Origin: Octadecabacter ascidiaceicola
GTDB lineage: Bacteria; Pseudomonadota; Alphaproteobacteria; Rhodobacterales; Rhodobacteraceae
DNA length: 64,000 nt
Assembly (NCBI RefSeq): GCF_900185015.1
Contig: NZ_FXYD01000003.1
Coordinates: forward strand, 1 to 64,000
Direction: 5' to 3'
Shown: positions 56,950 through 64,000 of the stretch, piece after piece
Position numbering within the stretch: position 1 is the first letter of the stretch
Layout: each line of letters opens with the position of its first letter
The notes under the pieces: generated by a model
Database searches by the model: none
Seen by the model: the letters and a program-made list of their open reading frames with translations, nothing else
What the model was told of the DNA's origin: nothing
Position numbers and translations under genes: made by a program

Positions 56950-58008
56950 ATGAGGCGACTTGTTTACCTAAGCCTGCATCTAACACCTTTTGCGGCAACC
57001 GCTGTTTGTACTGCATGGTTGCTTGCACATTCCCCGTTTGCTGCGCCGTTAGTTGAGCGAACGTCAAACCAGATCGAAGCGCAGCTGACCCGTGTGATGG
57101 CCCGCGAGGTGGATTTGGCGTGGTTGTTGCCGCGCATTCAGGTCGCCATTTTTGAACAGGACTTGATGCAACTTGATCTGCTGTTGGGGCTGGCCAACGA
57201 CTTCGGCGTGGTCTTGCCGCCTGATTTGGTGGCTGACATCGCCGACTTGGATGCGGCGGCGTCTGGATTTTTAGCGCGCAGTACGGCTTGCGGCGCGTGT
57301 GCGGTTGATATCACGTCCTGCGGTACTCTGGCCCAGATCGGAACCTGCGCTTTACCATTTGAACTTACCCCTGCTGGCGACGTGAACGCGTTAAGGCGAG
57401 CAGGAGTTACATATATAGAAGGCGGCGACGTGGATCGCCTTGATGTCGGGTTGGCGATTGTCGGATTGGGCGCAACGGGTGCGGTACTGGCCACTGGCGG
57501 CACCAGTTATTCATTGAAAGCCGGCACATCAGTGTTGCGCATGGCGCGCCGGCTGGGAACGTTGACGCCTGAACTGACAGCGCGGTTGACCCGTTTGATG
57601 AGCGATGCCGTGCGCTGGGACAGGTTTGGCGACCTTGCGCGGTTCCGTATTGGCCCGGCTGAAATGGTCGACAGCGCCAAATTGGGTGAACTCAGCGATC
57701 TGGGCGGATCATTAAGCCGGGTGGCGGATAATACATCTGTCGCAGAGGCCATTTCGTTGCTGCGTTATGTGGACAACACGCAAGACGCGGCACGCATGGC
57801 ACGGGTTAGCGATATATTTGGACACAAAACACGCGGTATATTTGAAGTCTTGGGCAAATCACGTGTCTTTCGTGCGATGGTTCGCATAAGCGACTTAGCG
57901 CTTGGCGCGGCTCTGGGGCTATATGCCTTGGGATTGAACATATTGGTGTTTATCGCGCAGCAATGCGGCAATGGCGCCCTTCGCGGAACGCGGCGCCTGT
58001 TGCGATAA
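56950..58008 (+). CDS. Membrane protein of unknown function with a cysteine-rich segment
   Basis: A 352-residue protein with an N-terminal membrane segment (LTPFAATAVCTAWLLAH), one in the middle (VGLAIVGLGATGAVLATGG) and one near the end (LGAALGLYALGLNILVF). Between them lies a cysteine-rich patch (STACGACAVDITSCG, IGTCALPF), which may form disulfides outside the cytoplasm. GAGG precedes the start at 56950. I do not recognise a family. Similar proteins next to trpS may exist in related genomes, but this cannot be checked here. Confidence 0.78.
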   Translation: MRRLVYLSLHLTPFAATAVCTAWLLAHSPFAAPLVERTSNQIEAQLTRVMAREVDLAWLLPRIQVAIFEQDLMQLDLLLGLANDFGVVLPPDLVADIADLDAAASGFLARSTACGACAVDITSCGTLAQIGTCALPFELTPAGDVNALRRAGVTYIEGGDVDRLDVGLAIVGLGATGAVLATGGTSYSLKAGTSVLRMARRLGTLTPELTARLTRLMSDAVRWDRFGDLARFRIGPAEMVDSAKLGELSDLGGSLSRVADNTSVAEAISLLRYVDNTQDAARMARVSDIFGHKTRGIFEVLGKSRVFRAMVRISDLALGAALGLYALGLNILVFIAQQCGNGALRGTRRLLR

Positions 58009-58075
58009 CCTCGTAAATATCGATTGCGCGATTGATCGCTCTCCGGCAAAGTCTACATGTTGAATGGAGACAATA

Positions 58076-58531
58076 ATGCGCAAGTTCCTCGTTATTCTTG
58101 ATGATAGCCGTGAATGCCTGAACGCGATGCGGTTTGCTGCGATGCGTGCTGCCAAAACAGGTGGCGGCGTTGAAGTGCTTTCCATTATTCCACCTGATGA
58201 GTTCAACCACTGGATCGGCGTGGCGGACGTTATGCGCGCCGAAGCCCGTGAACGTATCGAGGTCCATTACGAAGTTTACGCCAAATGGATGCGTGACAAG
58301 CAGAACGTTGACCCAGAATTGGTGATCCGCGAAGGCGTTCCAGTGACGGAGATCCTTGCGCAAATCGACGAAGACCCTGAAGTTGGTGTTTTGGTCTTGG
58401 GCGCGGCGACGGACAAAAAGGGGCCCGGCCCGCTCATTACCGCGATGACAAAACAAGCAGGGTCATTGCCCATCCCGATGACAATTGTTCCCGGTGATAT
58501 GTCAAAGGAACGGCTTGAAGCGATCAGCTAA
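58076..58531 (+). CDS. Universal stress protein family protein
   Basis: A 151-residue protein with the UspA fold: FLVILDDSRECLNAMRFAAM at the N-terminus, LVIREGVPVTEILAQIDE in the middle, VLVLGAATDKKGPGPLI, and IPMTIVPGD at the end. The usual ATP-binding GxxG-9x-GS(S/T) is not fully kept, so it may not bind ATP. A GGAG lies before the ATG at 58076. The role is general stress resistance by family; nothing more specific can be said. Confidence 0.85.
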   Translation: MRKFLVILDDSRECLNAMRFAAMRAAKTGGGVEVLSIIPPDEFNHWIGVADVMRAEARERIEVHYEVYAKWMRDKQNVDPELVIREGVPVTEILAQIDEDPEVGVLVLGAATDKKGPGPLITAMTKQAGSLPIPMTIVPGDMSKERLEAIS

Positions 58532-59009
58532 GCCCGGACGACGGTCTAAACAGTACCAACCATCAGAAAAACGTTCGGATTTCCGCGCGGCCTTCGGGTT
58601 CTAGCTCGCCGACATGACCATGGTTGCGACGAAAAATCCCGATATTTCATCAGCTTCCCATCACAGAACTGAGAAATCCTGAAATAATTTAAAAAAATTT
58701 TCGATGCTGTTGTGAGCGTTTGAAACAATGATTTGTGCGCGGATGCACACATCGTTTCGAACCATGGTGCGCCCAGTCATGTGATCCGCTTCCATGCCCG
58801 TAGATTCACATTTCAAGACCTAAATATCGTCAAAGGCCGATCAGTTTTTCGTGTTCCCTCAGGGGGTTTCAGAACAGCTGTTGAGGGTCCAATTCAGTCT
58901 CATCGAAACGCAGAACAACACTGCATCGACAAAAATTAAACCGCCCCTCGTATGAAGAATACGACCGGCAAAACAAACCGCCCCAGATGGGCGCAAGAAA
59001 GGAAATACC
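58532..59009. other. Intergenic region of 478 bases
   Basis: The stretch contains an A/T-rich part (AATAATTTAAAAAAATTTT around 58682-58702) that could hold a promoter, and a partly self-complementary TTGTGCGCGGATGCACA near 58733. Neither a tRNA nor a recognisable small RNA is visible, and short frames here look non-coding. It may carry regulatory sequence or an uncharacterised RNA in front of the exported protein gene. Confidence 0.35.
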
Positions 59010-59351
59010 ATGTTCAAGACAGTATCCCTCGCACTCGCAGCAATCGCAGCTTCCGCAACAATCGCTTCCGCTAGCCCAGATAGCTATTTTTCAAACTTCG
59101 CAGCGTCCACAGAGCGGACAACAGAAGTTGAACTGGGCCTCGTCGTTGCAGAAGGTGCTGGCGTCGTTGAGATCTACACATACACAAACGGCCAAGCAGG
59201 TAAGTTGCTCGGCTCAGAGAACGTGCACGCTGGCGGCAACCCGTCCGTAGACGTTGAAATTGCACCAGCATACGGTGACGCAATCGCGCTGCTGAAAGTT
59301 GGTGGTCAGGTTGTAGACTCAGAAGTTCTGCGCTTCGACACTAACAACTAA
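59010..59351 (+). CDS. Small exported protein of unknown function
   Basis: A 113-residue protein with a signal peptide (LALAAIAASATIASA). The mature part is mostly beta-strand (VELGLVVAEGAGVVEIYTY, LLGSENVHAGGNPSVDVEI) and ends RFDTNN. AGAAAGGA before the ATG and a terminator right after the stop show it is a single-gene unit, possibly well expressed. I do not recognise a family. Confidence 0.8.
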   Translation: MFKTVSLALAAIAASATIASASPDSYFSNFAASTERTTEVELGLVVAEGAGVVEIYTYTNGQAGKLLGSENVHAGGNPSVDVEIAPAYGDAIALLKVGGQVVDSEVLRFDTNN

Positions 59352-59377
59352 AACTGCCCCCCTGTCTCTCCCCGCTG

Positions 59378-59404
59378 CGGACCGTCCAAACATTGGGCGG
59401 TCCG
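59378..59404 (+). terminator. Terminator after the small exported protein
   Basis: CGGACCGTCC and GGGCGGTCCG form a ten-base-pair stem (one G-U pair) with a seven-base loop, 26 bases after the stop codon. Confidence 0.75.
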
Positions 59405-59494
59405 TATGCGTTTATACTTTAGAACCATTCCAAACCTTGACTTCACGCTCTGGCGAGCGCATATCTAAATCCTGACAAAAAAGGTTTGCTGCCC

Positions 59495-60055
59495 ATGTTT
59501 ATCCAGACTGAATCAACACCGAACCCGGCAACGCTGAAGTTCCTACCAGGCCAGACCGTGCTAGAAGCCGGAACGGCCGATTTTGCGAGCGTCGAGGCCG
59601 CTGGGAATAGCCCCTTGGCAACACGCGTTTTCGCGGTTGAGGGTGTCACGGGCGTGTTTTTTGGCGCCGATTTCGTGACTGTCACCAAGGCGGACGGCGT
59701 TGAATGGGACCACATCAAACCCGCGATTTTGGGCGCCATCATGGAGCACTACCAGTCTGGTGCGGCGGTAATGACCGGTGCGCAGGCAGATTCTGGACAT
59801 GCTGAACACACCGGCGAAGACGGTGATATCGTCAACCAGATCAAAGAACTGCTTGATACACGCGTACGCCCAGCCGTTGCACAAGATGGCGGCGACATCA
59901 CATTCCACGGCTTTGAGCGCGGCGTTGTTTACTTGCAGATGCAAGGCGCCTGTGCGGGTTGCCCGAGTTCGACCATGACATTGAAAATGGGCATCGAAAA
60001 CCTGTTGCGCCACTACATCCCTGAGGTTCTAGAGGTGCGCCCCGTTGCCGCATAG
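59495..60055 (+). CDS. NifU-like iron-sulfur scaffold/carrier protein (Nfu type)
   Basis: A 186-residue protein with an N-terminal Nfu domain (MFIQTESTPNPATLKFLPG) and a C-terminal NifU-like domain with the cluster-binding CAGCPSSTMTLKMGIE. Nfu proteins pass Fe-S clusters to target enzymes. It is the first gene of nfu-tsaB-rimI, a common order in Rhodobacteraceae. The start is the ATG at 59495; a TTG three codons before it is also possible. Confidence 0.93.
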   Translation: MFIQTESTPNPATLKFLPGQTVLEAGTADFASVEAAGNSPLATRVFAVEGVTGVFFGADFVTVTKADGVEWDHIKPAILGAIMEHYQSGAAVMTGAQADSGHAEHTGEDGDIVNQIKELLDTRVRPAVAQDGGDITFHGFERGVVYLQMQGACAGCPSSTMTLKMGIENLLRHYIPEVLEVRPVAA

Positions 60056-60061
60056 GATTTT

Positions 60062-60643
60062 ATGAAGATGGGGCCAACCATCTTAGCATTTGATACATCG
60101 GCGGCACATTGTGCCGCCGCTTTGCTATCTGACGGAAAGATCGTCAGCTGCGTTGAGGAAATGTCACGCGGTCAAGGCGAACGTCTCATGGTGTTGTTAG
60201 AGGAGGTCTTGGCCGAGAACGAGACGACATGGGCTGATCTTGACGCGATTGCTGTTGGGACCGGGCCAGGGAACTTCACCGGGATCCGCATTTCTGTTTC
60301 CGCTGCGCGGGGCCTCGCGCTTGGGCTTGGCAAACCTGCGATTGGTGTGAACGGCTTTGAAGCCGTCGCGTTTGAAAAACCGCGCCCGTTCACTGCCTAT
60401 CTACCCGCGCCAAGGGAACAGCGTTATGCGCTTGAGCTGAGCGACACGGGCACGAACGCTCCCCGTCAGGAAGATGGGGCAGCACCCGCACCAGATGCGA
60501 AAGAAATGATCGAAGCGGTCGCAAAAATCGCCGCCGCACGGGTGGCTCAGGAAACTGAGCCGTTCGCGCGGCCTGCGCCGGTTTACGTTCGCGCGCCCGA
60601 CGCGGCGCCTCCACGTGAAAAACCACCCGTTATTTTGCCATGA
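60062..60643 (+). CDS. tsaB: tRNA N6-threonylcarbamoyladenosine subunit TsaB
   Basis: A 193-residue protein that dimerises with TsaD to make t6A at position 37 of tRNAs. ILAFDTSAAHCAAAL and IAVGTGPGNFTGIRISVSAARGL are the usual N-terminal signatures. The translation may start at 60062 or at 60068. The last third is proline-rich and more variable. Its stop overlaps rimI (ATGA). The pairing of tsaB and rimI is widely conserved. Confidence 0.94.
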   Translation: MKMGPTILAFDTSAAHCAAALLSDGKIVSCVEEMSRGQGERLMVLLEEVLAENETTWADLDAIAVGTGPGNFTGIRISVSAARGLALGLGKPAIGVNGFEAVAFEKPRPFTAYLPAPREQRYALELSDTGTNAPRQEDGAAPAPDAKEMIEAVAKIAAARVAQETEPFARPAPVYVRAPDAAPPREKPPVILP

Positions 60644-61065
60644 CGCCTGAAGGCCTAGCACGCACGCACGCCACCGCGTTTGGCGGGAACGGCTGGCCCG
60701 AAGAAGACTTTGCACAGTATCTTGATGATCCGAATGTGTTTCTTCACGGCTCTGATGCCAGTTTCGTCGTCCTGCGTCTTGCAGGGCCTGAAGCGGAAAT
60801 TCTTACCCTCGCGTCAGACCCTGAATGCCAAGGTCGCGGCCTCGCCACGCGAAACTTGGAACGGGCCCTGCGCATCCTTGGTCACCAAGGCGTCCAAGAA
60901 ATCTTTCTGGACGTGGCAGAGGACAACACCCCTGCCCTCGCGCTGTATGCCCGCTGCGGGTTCACCGAGTTTTCACGCAGACCCAACTACTACGCAAACG
61001 GCGCCACCGCGATTTGCATGAAATCCGTGCTTTCCGTAGCGTCGCCTACCGACGAGACCACCTGA
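60640..61065 (+). CDS. rimI: Ribosomal-protein-alanine N-acetyltransferase
   Basis: A 141-residue GNAT acetyltransferase. The acetyl-CoA binding stretch is ECQGRGLATRNLERALRI, followed by EIFLDVAEDNTPALALYARCGF, typical of RimI, which acetylates the N-terminus of ribosomal protein S18. The overlap with tsaB supports the assignment. The exact target is inferred. Confidence 0.9.
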   Translation: MTPEGLARTHATAFGGNGWPEEDFAQYLDDPNVFLHGSDASFVVLRLAGPEAEILTLASDPECQGRGLATRNLERALRILGHQGVQEIFLDVAEDNTPALALYARCGFTEFSRRPNYYANGATAICMKSVLSVASPTDETT

Positions 61066-61216
61066 AGCCGCCTAAGTGCTAAGAATCGGTTGATCTTTTC
61101 CGCGTCGCATTGCCTAATTTGCCCATGATCGAAAAAATCGGCCCATCGCATCGGTGCGCCATAGATCCGGGATCGCTGCTACATGCGGCCCTCCAACAAA
61201 AACTTGGGAGAGTTTT

Positions 61217-62215
61217 ATGACCCTTATGACCAAAATCCTTAGCGCAACCACTGCGCTGGCTCTGACAGCTGGTGCTGCTTGGGCTGACGGCCCTGCAATC
61301 ATTTATGACCTCGGCGGTAAGTTCGATAAGTCATTCAACGAATCTGCTTTCGGTGGCGCACAGCGTTGGGCTGAAGAAACTGGCGAAGAATTCGCTGAAT
61401 TCGAAATCACATCTGACGCGCAGCGCGAACAGGCGATCCGTCGTTTTGCCGAAGCTGGCAACAACCCGATCGTTATGGCTGGTTTCTCATGGGCGACACC
61501 GCTTTCCGAAGCGGCTGGCGACTACCCTGACACCAAGTTCGTTCTGATCGACATGGTTGTTGATGCGCCAAACGTGCGTTCTGTTGTCTTCAACGAGCAC
61601 GAAGGGTCTTATCTTGTTGGTATGATGGCTGCTGAAGCATCCGAGACTGACATCGTTTCCTTCGTTGGCGGTATGGACATCCCACTGATCCGCAAATTCG
61701 CTTGTGGCTACGCCCAAGGTGTAATGGCTGCGAACCCTGACGCGACAGTGATCGCCAACATGACAGGCACAACGCCGTCCGCTTGGAATGACCCCGTAAA
61801 AGGTTCCGAACTGACACTCAGCCAGATCTCTCAGGGTTCTGACGTTGTGTTTGCTGCGGCTGGCGGCACCGGTATCGGTGTGCTTCAGACAGCTGCTGAC
61901 GAAGGCATCCTGTCCATTGGTGTTGATGCGAACCAGAACTACCTTCACCCGGGTCAGGTTCTGACATCCATGCTCAAGCGCGTCGACAATGCTGTCTACG
62001 AAAGCTTTGTTGCTGGTGAAGGTGTTGAAGTTGGCTTTAACGTCATGGGCGTTTCCAATGACGGCGTCGGTTACGCACTGGACGAGCACAACGCTGACCT
62101 CGTGTCCGCCGAGATGCAGGCAATGGTTGATGAAGCCGCTGCTGCAATGGCCTCAGGTGAGCTGATGGTTCACGACTACATGTCTGACGAAACGTGCCCG
62201 GCTCTTGAATTCTAA
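61217..62215 (+). CDS. BMP family substrate-binding protein, second importer
   Basis: A 332-residue periplasmic protein with a signal peptide (ILSATTALALTAGAAWA). The mature protein starts AIIYDLGGKFDKSFNESAFGG, the hallmark of BmpA/TmpC-type nucleoside binding proteins, followed by VMAGFSWATPL and GVDANQNYLHPGQVLTSML. It differs clearly from the first importer's protein at 24673 and is likely to bind nucleosides. GGGAG lies eight bases before the ATG. A terminator separates it from the ATPase gene, so it may be made in excess, as is usual for binding proteins. Confidence 0.93.
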   Translation: MTLMTKILSATTALALTAGAAWADGPAIIYDLGGKFDKSFNESAFGGAQRWAEETGEEFAEFEITSDAQREQAIRRFAEAGNNPIVMAGFSWATPLSEAAGDYPDTKFVLIDMVVDAPNVRSVVFNEHEGSYLVGMMAAEASETDIVSFVGGMDIPLIRKFACGYAQGVMAANPDATVIANMTGTTPSAWNDPVKGSELTLSQISQGSDVVFAAAGGTGIGVLQTAADEGILSIGVDANQNYLHPGQVLTSMLKRVDNAVYESFVAGEGVEVGFNVMGVSNDGVGYALDEHNADLVSAEMQAMVDEAAAAMASGELMVHDYMSDETCPALEF

Positions 62216-62238
62216 GAGCGGTTAACAGACGGTAACAG

Positions 62239-62272
62239 AAGGGCCGCGCTGATCAGATCGGCGCGGCCCTTT
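62239..62272 (+). terminator. Terminator or attenuator inside the second BMP cluster
   Basis: AAGGGCCGCGC and GCGCGGCCCTT form an 11-base-pair stem with a short T run, 24 bases after the binding-protein stop. It may reduce transcription into the following ABC genes. Confidence 0.8.
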
Positions 62273-62303
62273 GCTTAAACGATTTACGACAGGGGGAGCG
62301 ACA

Positions 62304-62678
62304 ATGAGCGATGCATTATCCACATTTTTTGACGCATGGAGCGAAACAGACGCGACGAAGCGCGCGGCTATGATTGCAGCATCGACAACCCCCGCGGCCA
62401 TCTACTCCGACCCGCGAACAGGCGCTCGACTGACAGGGCACAATGATATCTCAGATTATGTTGGCATGTTTGTTGCTAATGCGGCGGGCTGGACAGCGCG
62501 TGTGATGACCACTGACACCGTAAACGGCTACGCGCGTTCGGCTGTCGACTTTAGCGGAATGGGGCCGGACGGCAACGAGATGACCCAGCACGGCACCTAT
62601 TTCTCAGAGGCCGATGAAGACGGGAAGCTAACGATGATCGCTGGTTTTGTTGGGTTGGGGTATAATCCTGATGTCTGA
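62304..62678 (+). CDS. SnoaL/NTF2-like small protein
   Basis: A 124-residue protein with an NTF2-like pattern: LSTFFDAWSETDATKRAAMIAAS, IYSDPRTGARLTGHNDISDYV and a C-terminal beta-rich part ending GFVGLGYNP. Its role is not known; relatives act as small-molecule binding domains or isomerases. GGGGGAG lies before the ATG. The last eight bases overlap the ABC ATPase gene in another frame, so it is translated together with the transporter. Confidence 0.75.
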   Translation: MSDALSTFFDAWSETDATKRAAMIAASTTPAAIYSDPRTGARLTGHNDISDYVGMFVANAAGWTARVMTTDTVNGYARSAVDFSGMGPDGNEMTQHGTYFSEADEDGKLTMIAGFVGLGYNPDV

Positions 62679-64000
62679 AATCGCTCCAGCTATTGAACTT
62701 GTCGGTATTTCCAAGGCTTTCGGGCCGGTCCAAGCCAACAAAGACATTTCCATCCGCGTTATGCCAGGAACGATCCACGGGATCATCGGCGAGAACGGCG
62801 CGGGGAAATCCACGCTTATGTCGATCCTTTACGGGTTCTATAAGGCCGATGCGGGGGAGATTTTCATCTCTGGTCAAAAGACCGTCATCCCTGATTCACA
62901 GGCCGCGATTGCCGCGGGTATTGGCATGGTGTTCCAGCACTTCAAACTGGTGCAGAACTTTAGCGTTCTTGAGAACGTGGTCCTTGGGGCCGAAGATGGC
63001 GCGTTGCTGCGTCCATCTCTTGCCAAGGCGCGTAAGCAATTGAAATCCCTAGCGGAAGAGTACGAACTTAATGTCGACCCAGATGCCATCATTCAAGACA
63101 TCGGCGTTGGCATGCAGCAGCGTGTTGAGATTTTGAAAGCGCTCTATCGTCAGGCCGATATCCTTATTCTGGACGAACCGACGGGCGTTTTGACCCCTGC
63201 TGAGGCCGACCAGTTGTTCCGTATTTTGGGACGCCTGAAAGAAGAAGGCAAAACCATCATCTTGATCACGCACAAACTGCGCGAGATCATGGATATTACG
63301 GACACCGTTAGCGTGATGCGCCGTGGTGAAATGACTTCGACCGTCAAAACGTCAGAGACCAACCCAGCCGACTTAGCCGAGCGTATGGTCGGCCGAAAGG
63401 TGTTGTTGCGCGTGGATAAAGTTCCCGCGCAGCCAAAAGACGTTATTCTAGAGGTCAAAGACCTCAACATCACCGATGAGAAAGGTGTTCATCGTCTTAA
63501 AGGCGTGTCGTTCAACGTGCGTGCGGGTGAAATCCTTGGCATCGCGGGGGTTTCTGGCAACGGACAATCCGAACTGCTGGAAGTTCTAGGGGGCTACGAA
63601 AAGGCCACTGGTGAAATTCTATTGAATGGTGAGGCGATTGATCTGACGGGCGCGTTTTCAGACGGCCAGTCGCGTCGTGCACGCGGTATTGCCCATGTCC
63701 CTGAAGACCGTCAGCACGAAGGTCTGATTATGGATTTCACCGCGGCGGAAAACACCGCCTTTGGCTATCACCATGACCCGAAATACCAGCGCAACCGTCT
63801 GTTGATGGACAACGCGGCAATCATGAAAGACGCGCAGGAAAAGATGGACCGCTTTGATGTGCGCCCACCGAACCCGATGCTGGCCGCCAAGAACTTTTCG
63901 GGCGGGAACCAGCAAAAGGTCGTTGTTGCCCGCGAGATTGAGCGTGACCCTGACCTATTGCTTGTTGGGCAACCGACTCGCGGTGTCGACATTGGCGCGA
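62671..64000 (+). CDS. BMP-type nucleoside ABC transporter ATP-binding protein, 3' end outside window
   Basis: The frame is open from ATG 62671 to the right edge (443 codons). It carries two ATPase domains: Walker A GENGAGKSTL, signature-like IGVGMQQRVEI and Walker B ILILDEPTGVL in the first; SGNGQSELL, FSGGNQQKVVV and LLVGQPTRGVDIG in the second. It is the RbsA-like ATPase of the second importer; the permease genes are expected just beyond the edge. About 60-70 residues should be missing by comparison with the 506-residue copy at 20568. Confidence 0.93.
   Translation, partial: MSEIAPAIELVGISKAFGPVQANKDISIRVMPGTIHGIIGENGAGKSTLMSILYGFYKADAGEIFISGQKTVIPDSQAAIAAGIGMVFQHFKLVQNFSVLENVVLGAEDGALLRPSLAKARKQLKSLAEEYELNVDPDAIIQDIGVGMQQRVEILKALYRQADILILDEPTGVLTPAEADQLFRILGRLKEEGKTIILITHKLREIMDITDTVSVMRRGEMTSTVKTSETNPADLAERMVGRKVLLRVDKVPAQPKDVILEVKDLNITDEKGVHRLKGVSFNVRAGEILGIAGVSGNGQSELLEVLGGYEKATGEILLNGEAIDLTGAFSDGQSRRARGIAHVPEDRQHEGLIMDFTAAENTAFGYHHDPKYQRNRLLMDNAAIMKDAQEKMDRFDVRPPNPMLAAKNFSGGNQQKVVVAREIERDPDLLLVGQPTRGVDIGA

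Noticed and set aside
1-64000. tRNA, rRNA or CRISPR arrays
   Set aside because: I looked in all gaps for T-loop-like sequences and regularly spaced repeats and found none.

Overview
This 64 kb window reads as the chromosome of a marine alphaproteobacterium of the Rhodobacteraceae (Roseobacter group). The evidence is the gene content: a B12-dependent ribonucleotide reductase, a HisG/HisZ pair, a DUF1489 gene, the rsmI-yraN-gshB block, a membrane-anchored ThiF/MoeB protein, several BMP-type nucleoside/purine transporters, a Hint-domain gene, a fused dimethylglycine dehydrogenase-like enzyme and a DddQ-like cupin of the DMSP lyase family. I found no rRNA, tRNA or CRISPR array.

Positions 1-3.8 kb are an accessory scar. 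A TnsA-like transposase endonuclease gene runs off the left edge. Beside it lie a 48-codon remnant of a HTH regulator, a KptA/Tpt1 RNA 2'-phosphotransferase cut after its first half, and a decayed STAND NTPase that carries a PD-(D/E)XK-like N-terminal domain and looks like an antiphage gene. About 0.5 kb of mostly non-coding DNA separates this from the core chromosome, which starts at nrdJ.

From 3.8 to 15.5 kb lie housekeeping genes (nrdJ, hisS-hisZ-hisG, slyX, dnaE) plus a decayed outer-membrane protein gene. From 16.1 to 25.8 kb nine genes read in one direction, mostly with overlapping stop/start codons: xanthine dehydrogenase XdhABC followed by a complete BMP-type ABC importer. Together they suggest uptake and oxidation of purine bases. 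From 26.3 to 38.7 kb the content is mixed: oxidoreductases, a kinase-fold protein, a fused FAD/GcvT enzyme, a lipase-like protein, an M3 peptidase and an incomplete amino-acid ABC transporter. From 38.8 to 55 kb come coaBC-dut-thiF/moeB, two cobalamin genes, comM/yifB behind a CtrA-like palindrome, the gshB-yraN-rsmI block divergent from an LpoA-like lipoprotein, then glnD, the DMSP lyase-like gene and murJ. From 55 to 61 kb lie a rhomboid-like protein without its catalytic residues, trpS, a stress protein, and nfu-tsaB-rimI. The right end opens a second BMP-type importer whose ATPase runs off the window.

The observations most worth following are the TnsA-like gene and the broken defence genes at the left edge, the DMSP lyase-like cupin, the pseudo-rhomboid, the CtrA-like palindrome before comM, and a 24-base element repeated exactly between two separate convergent gene pairs. 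I did not find a complete, clearly new multi-gene system inside the window. The best lead continues beyond the left edge.
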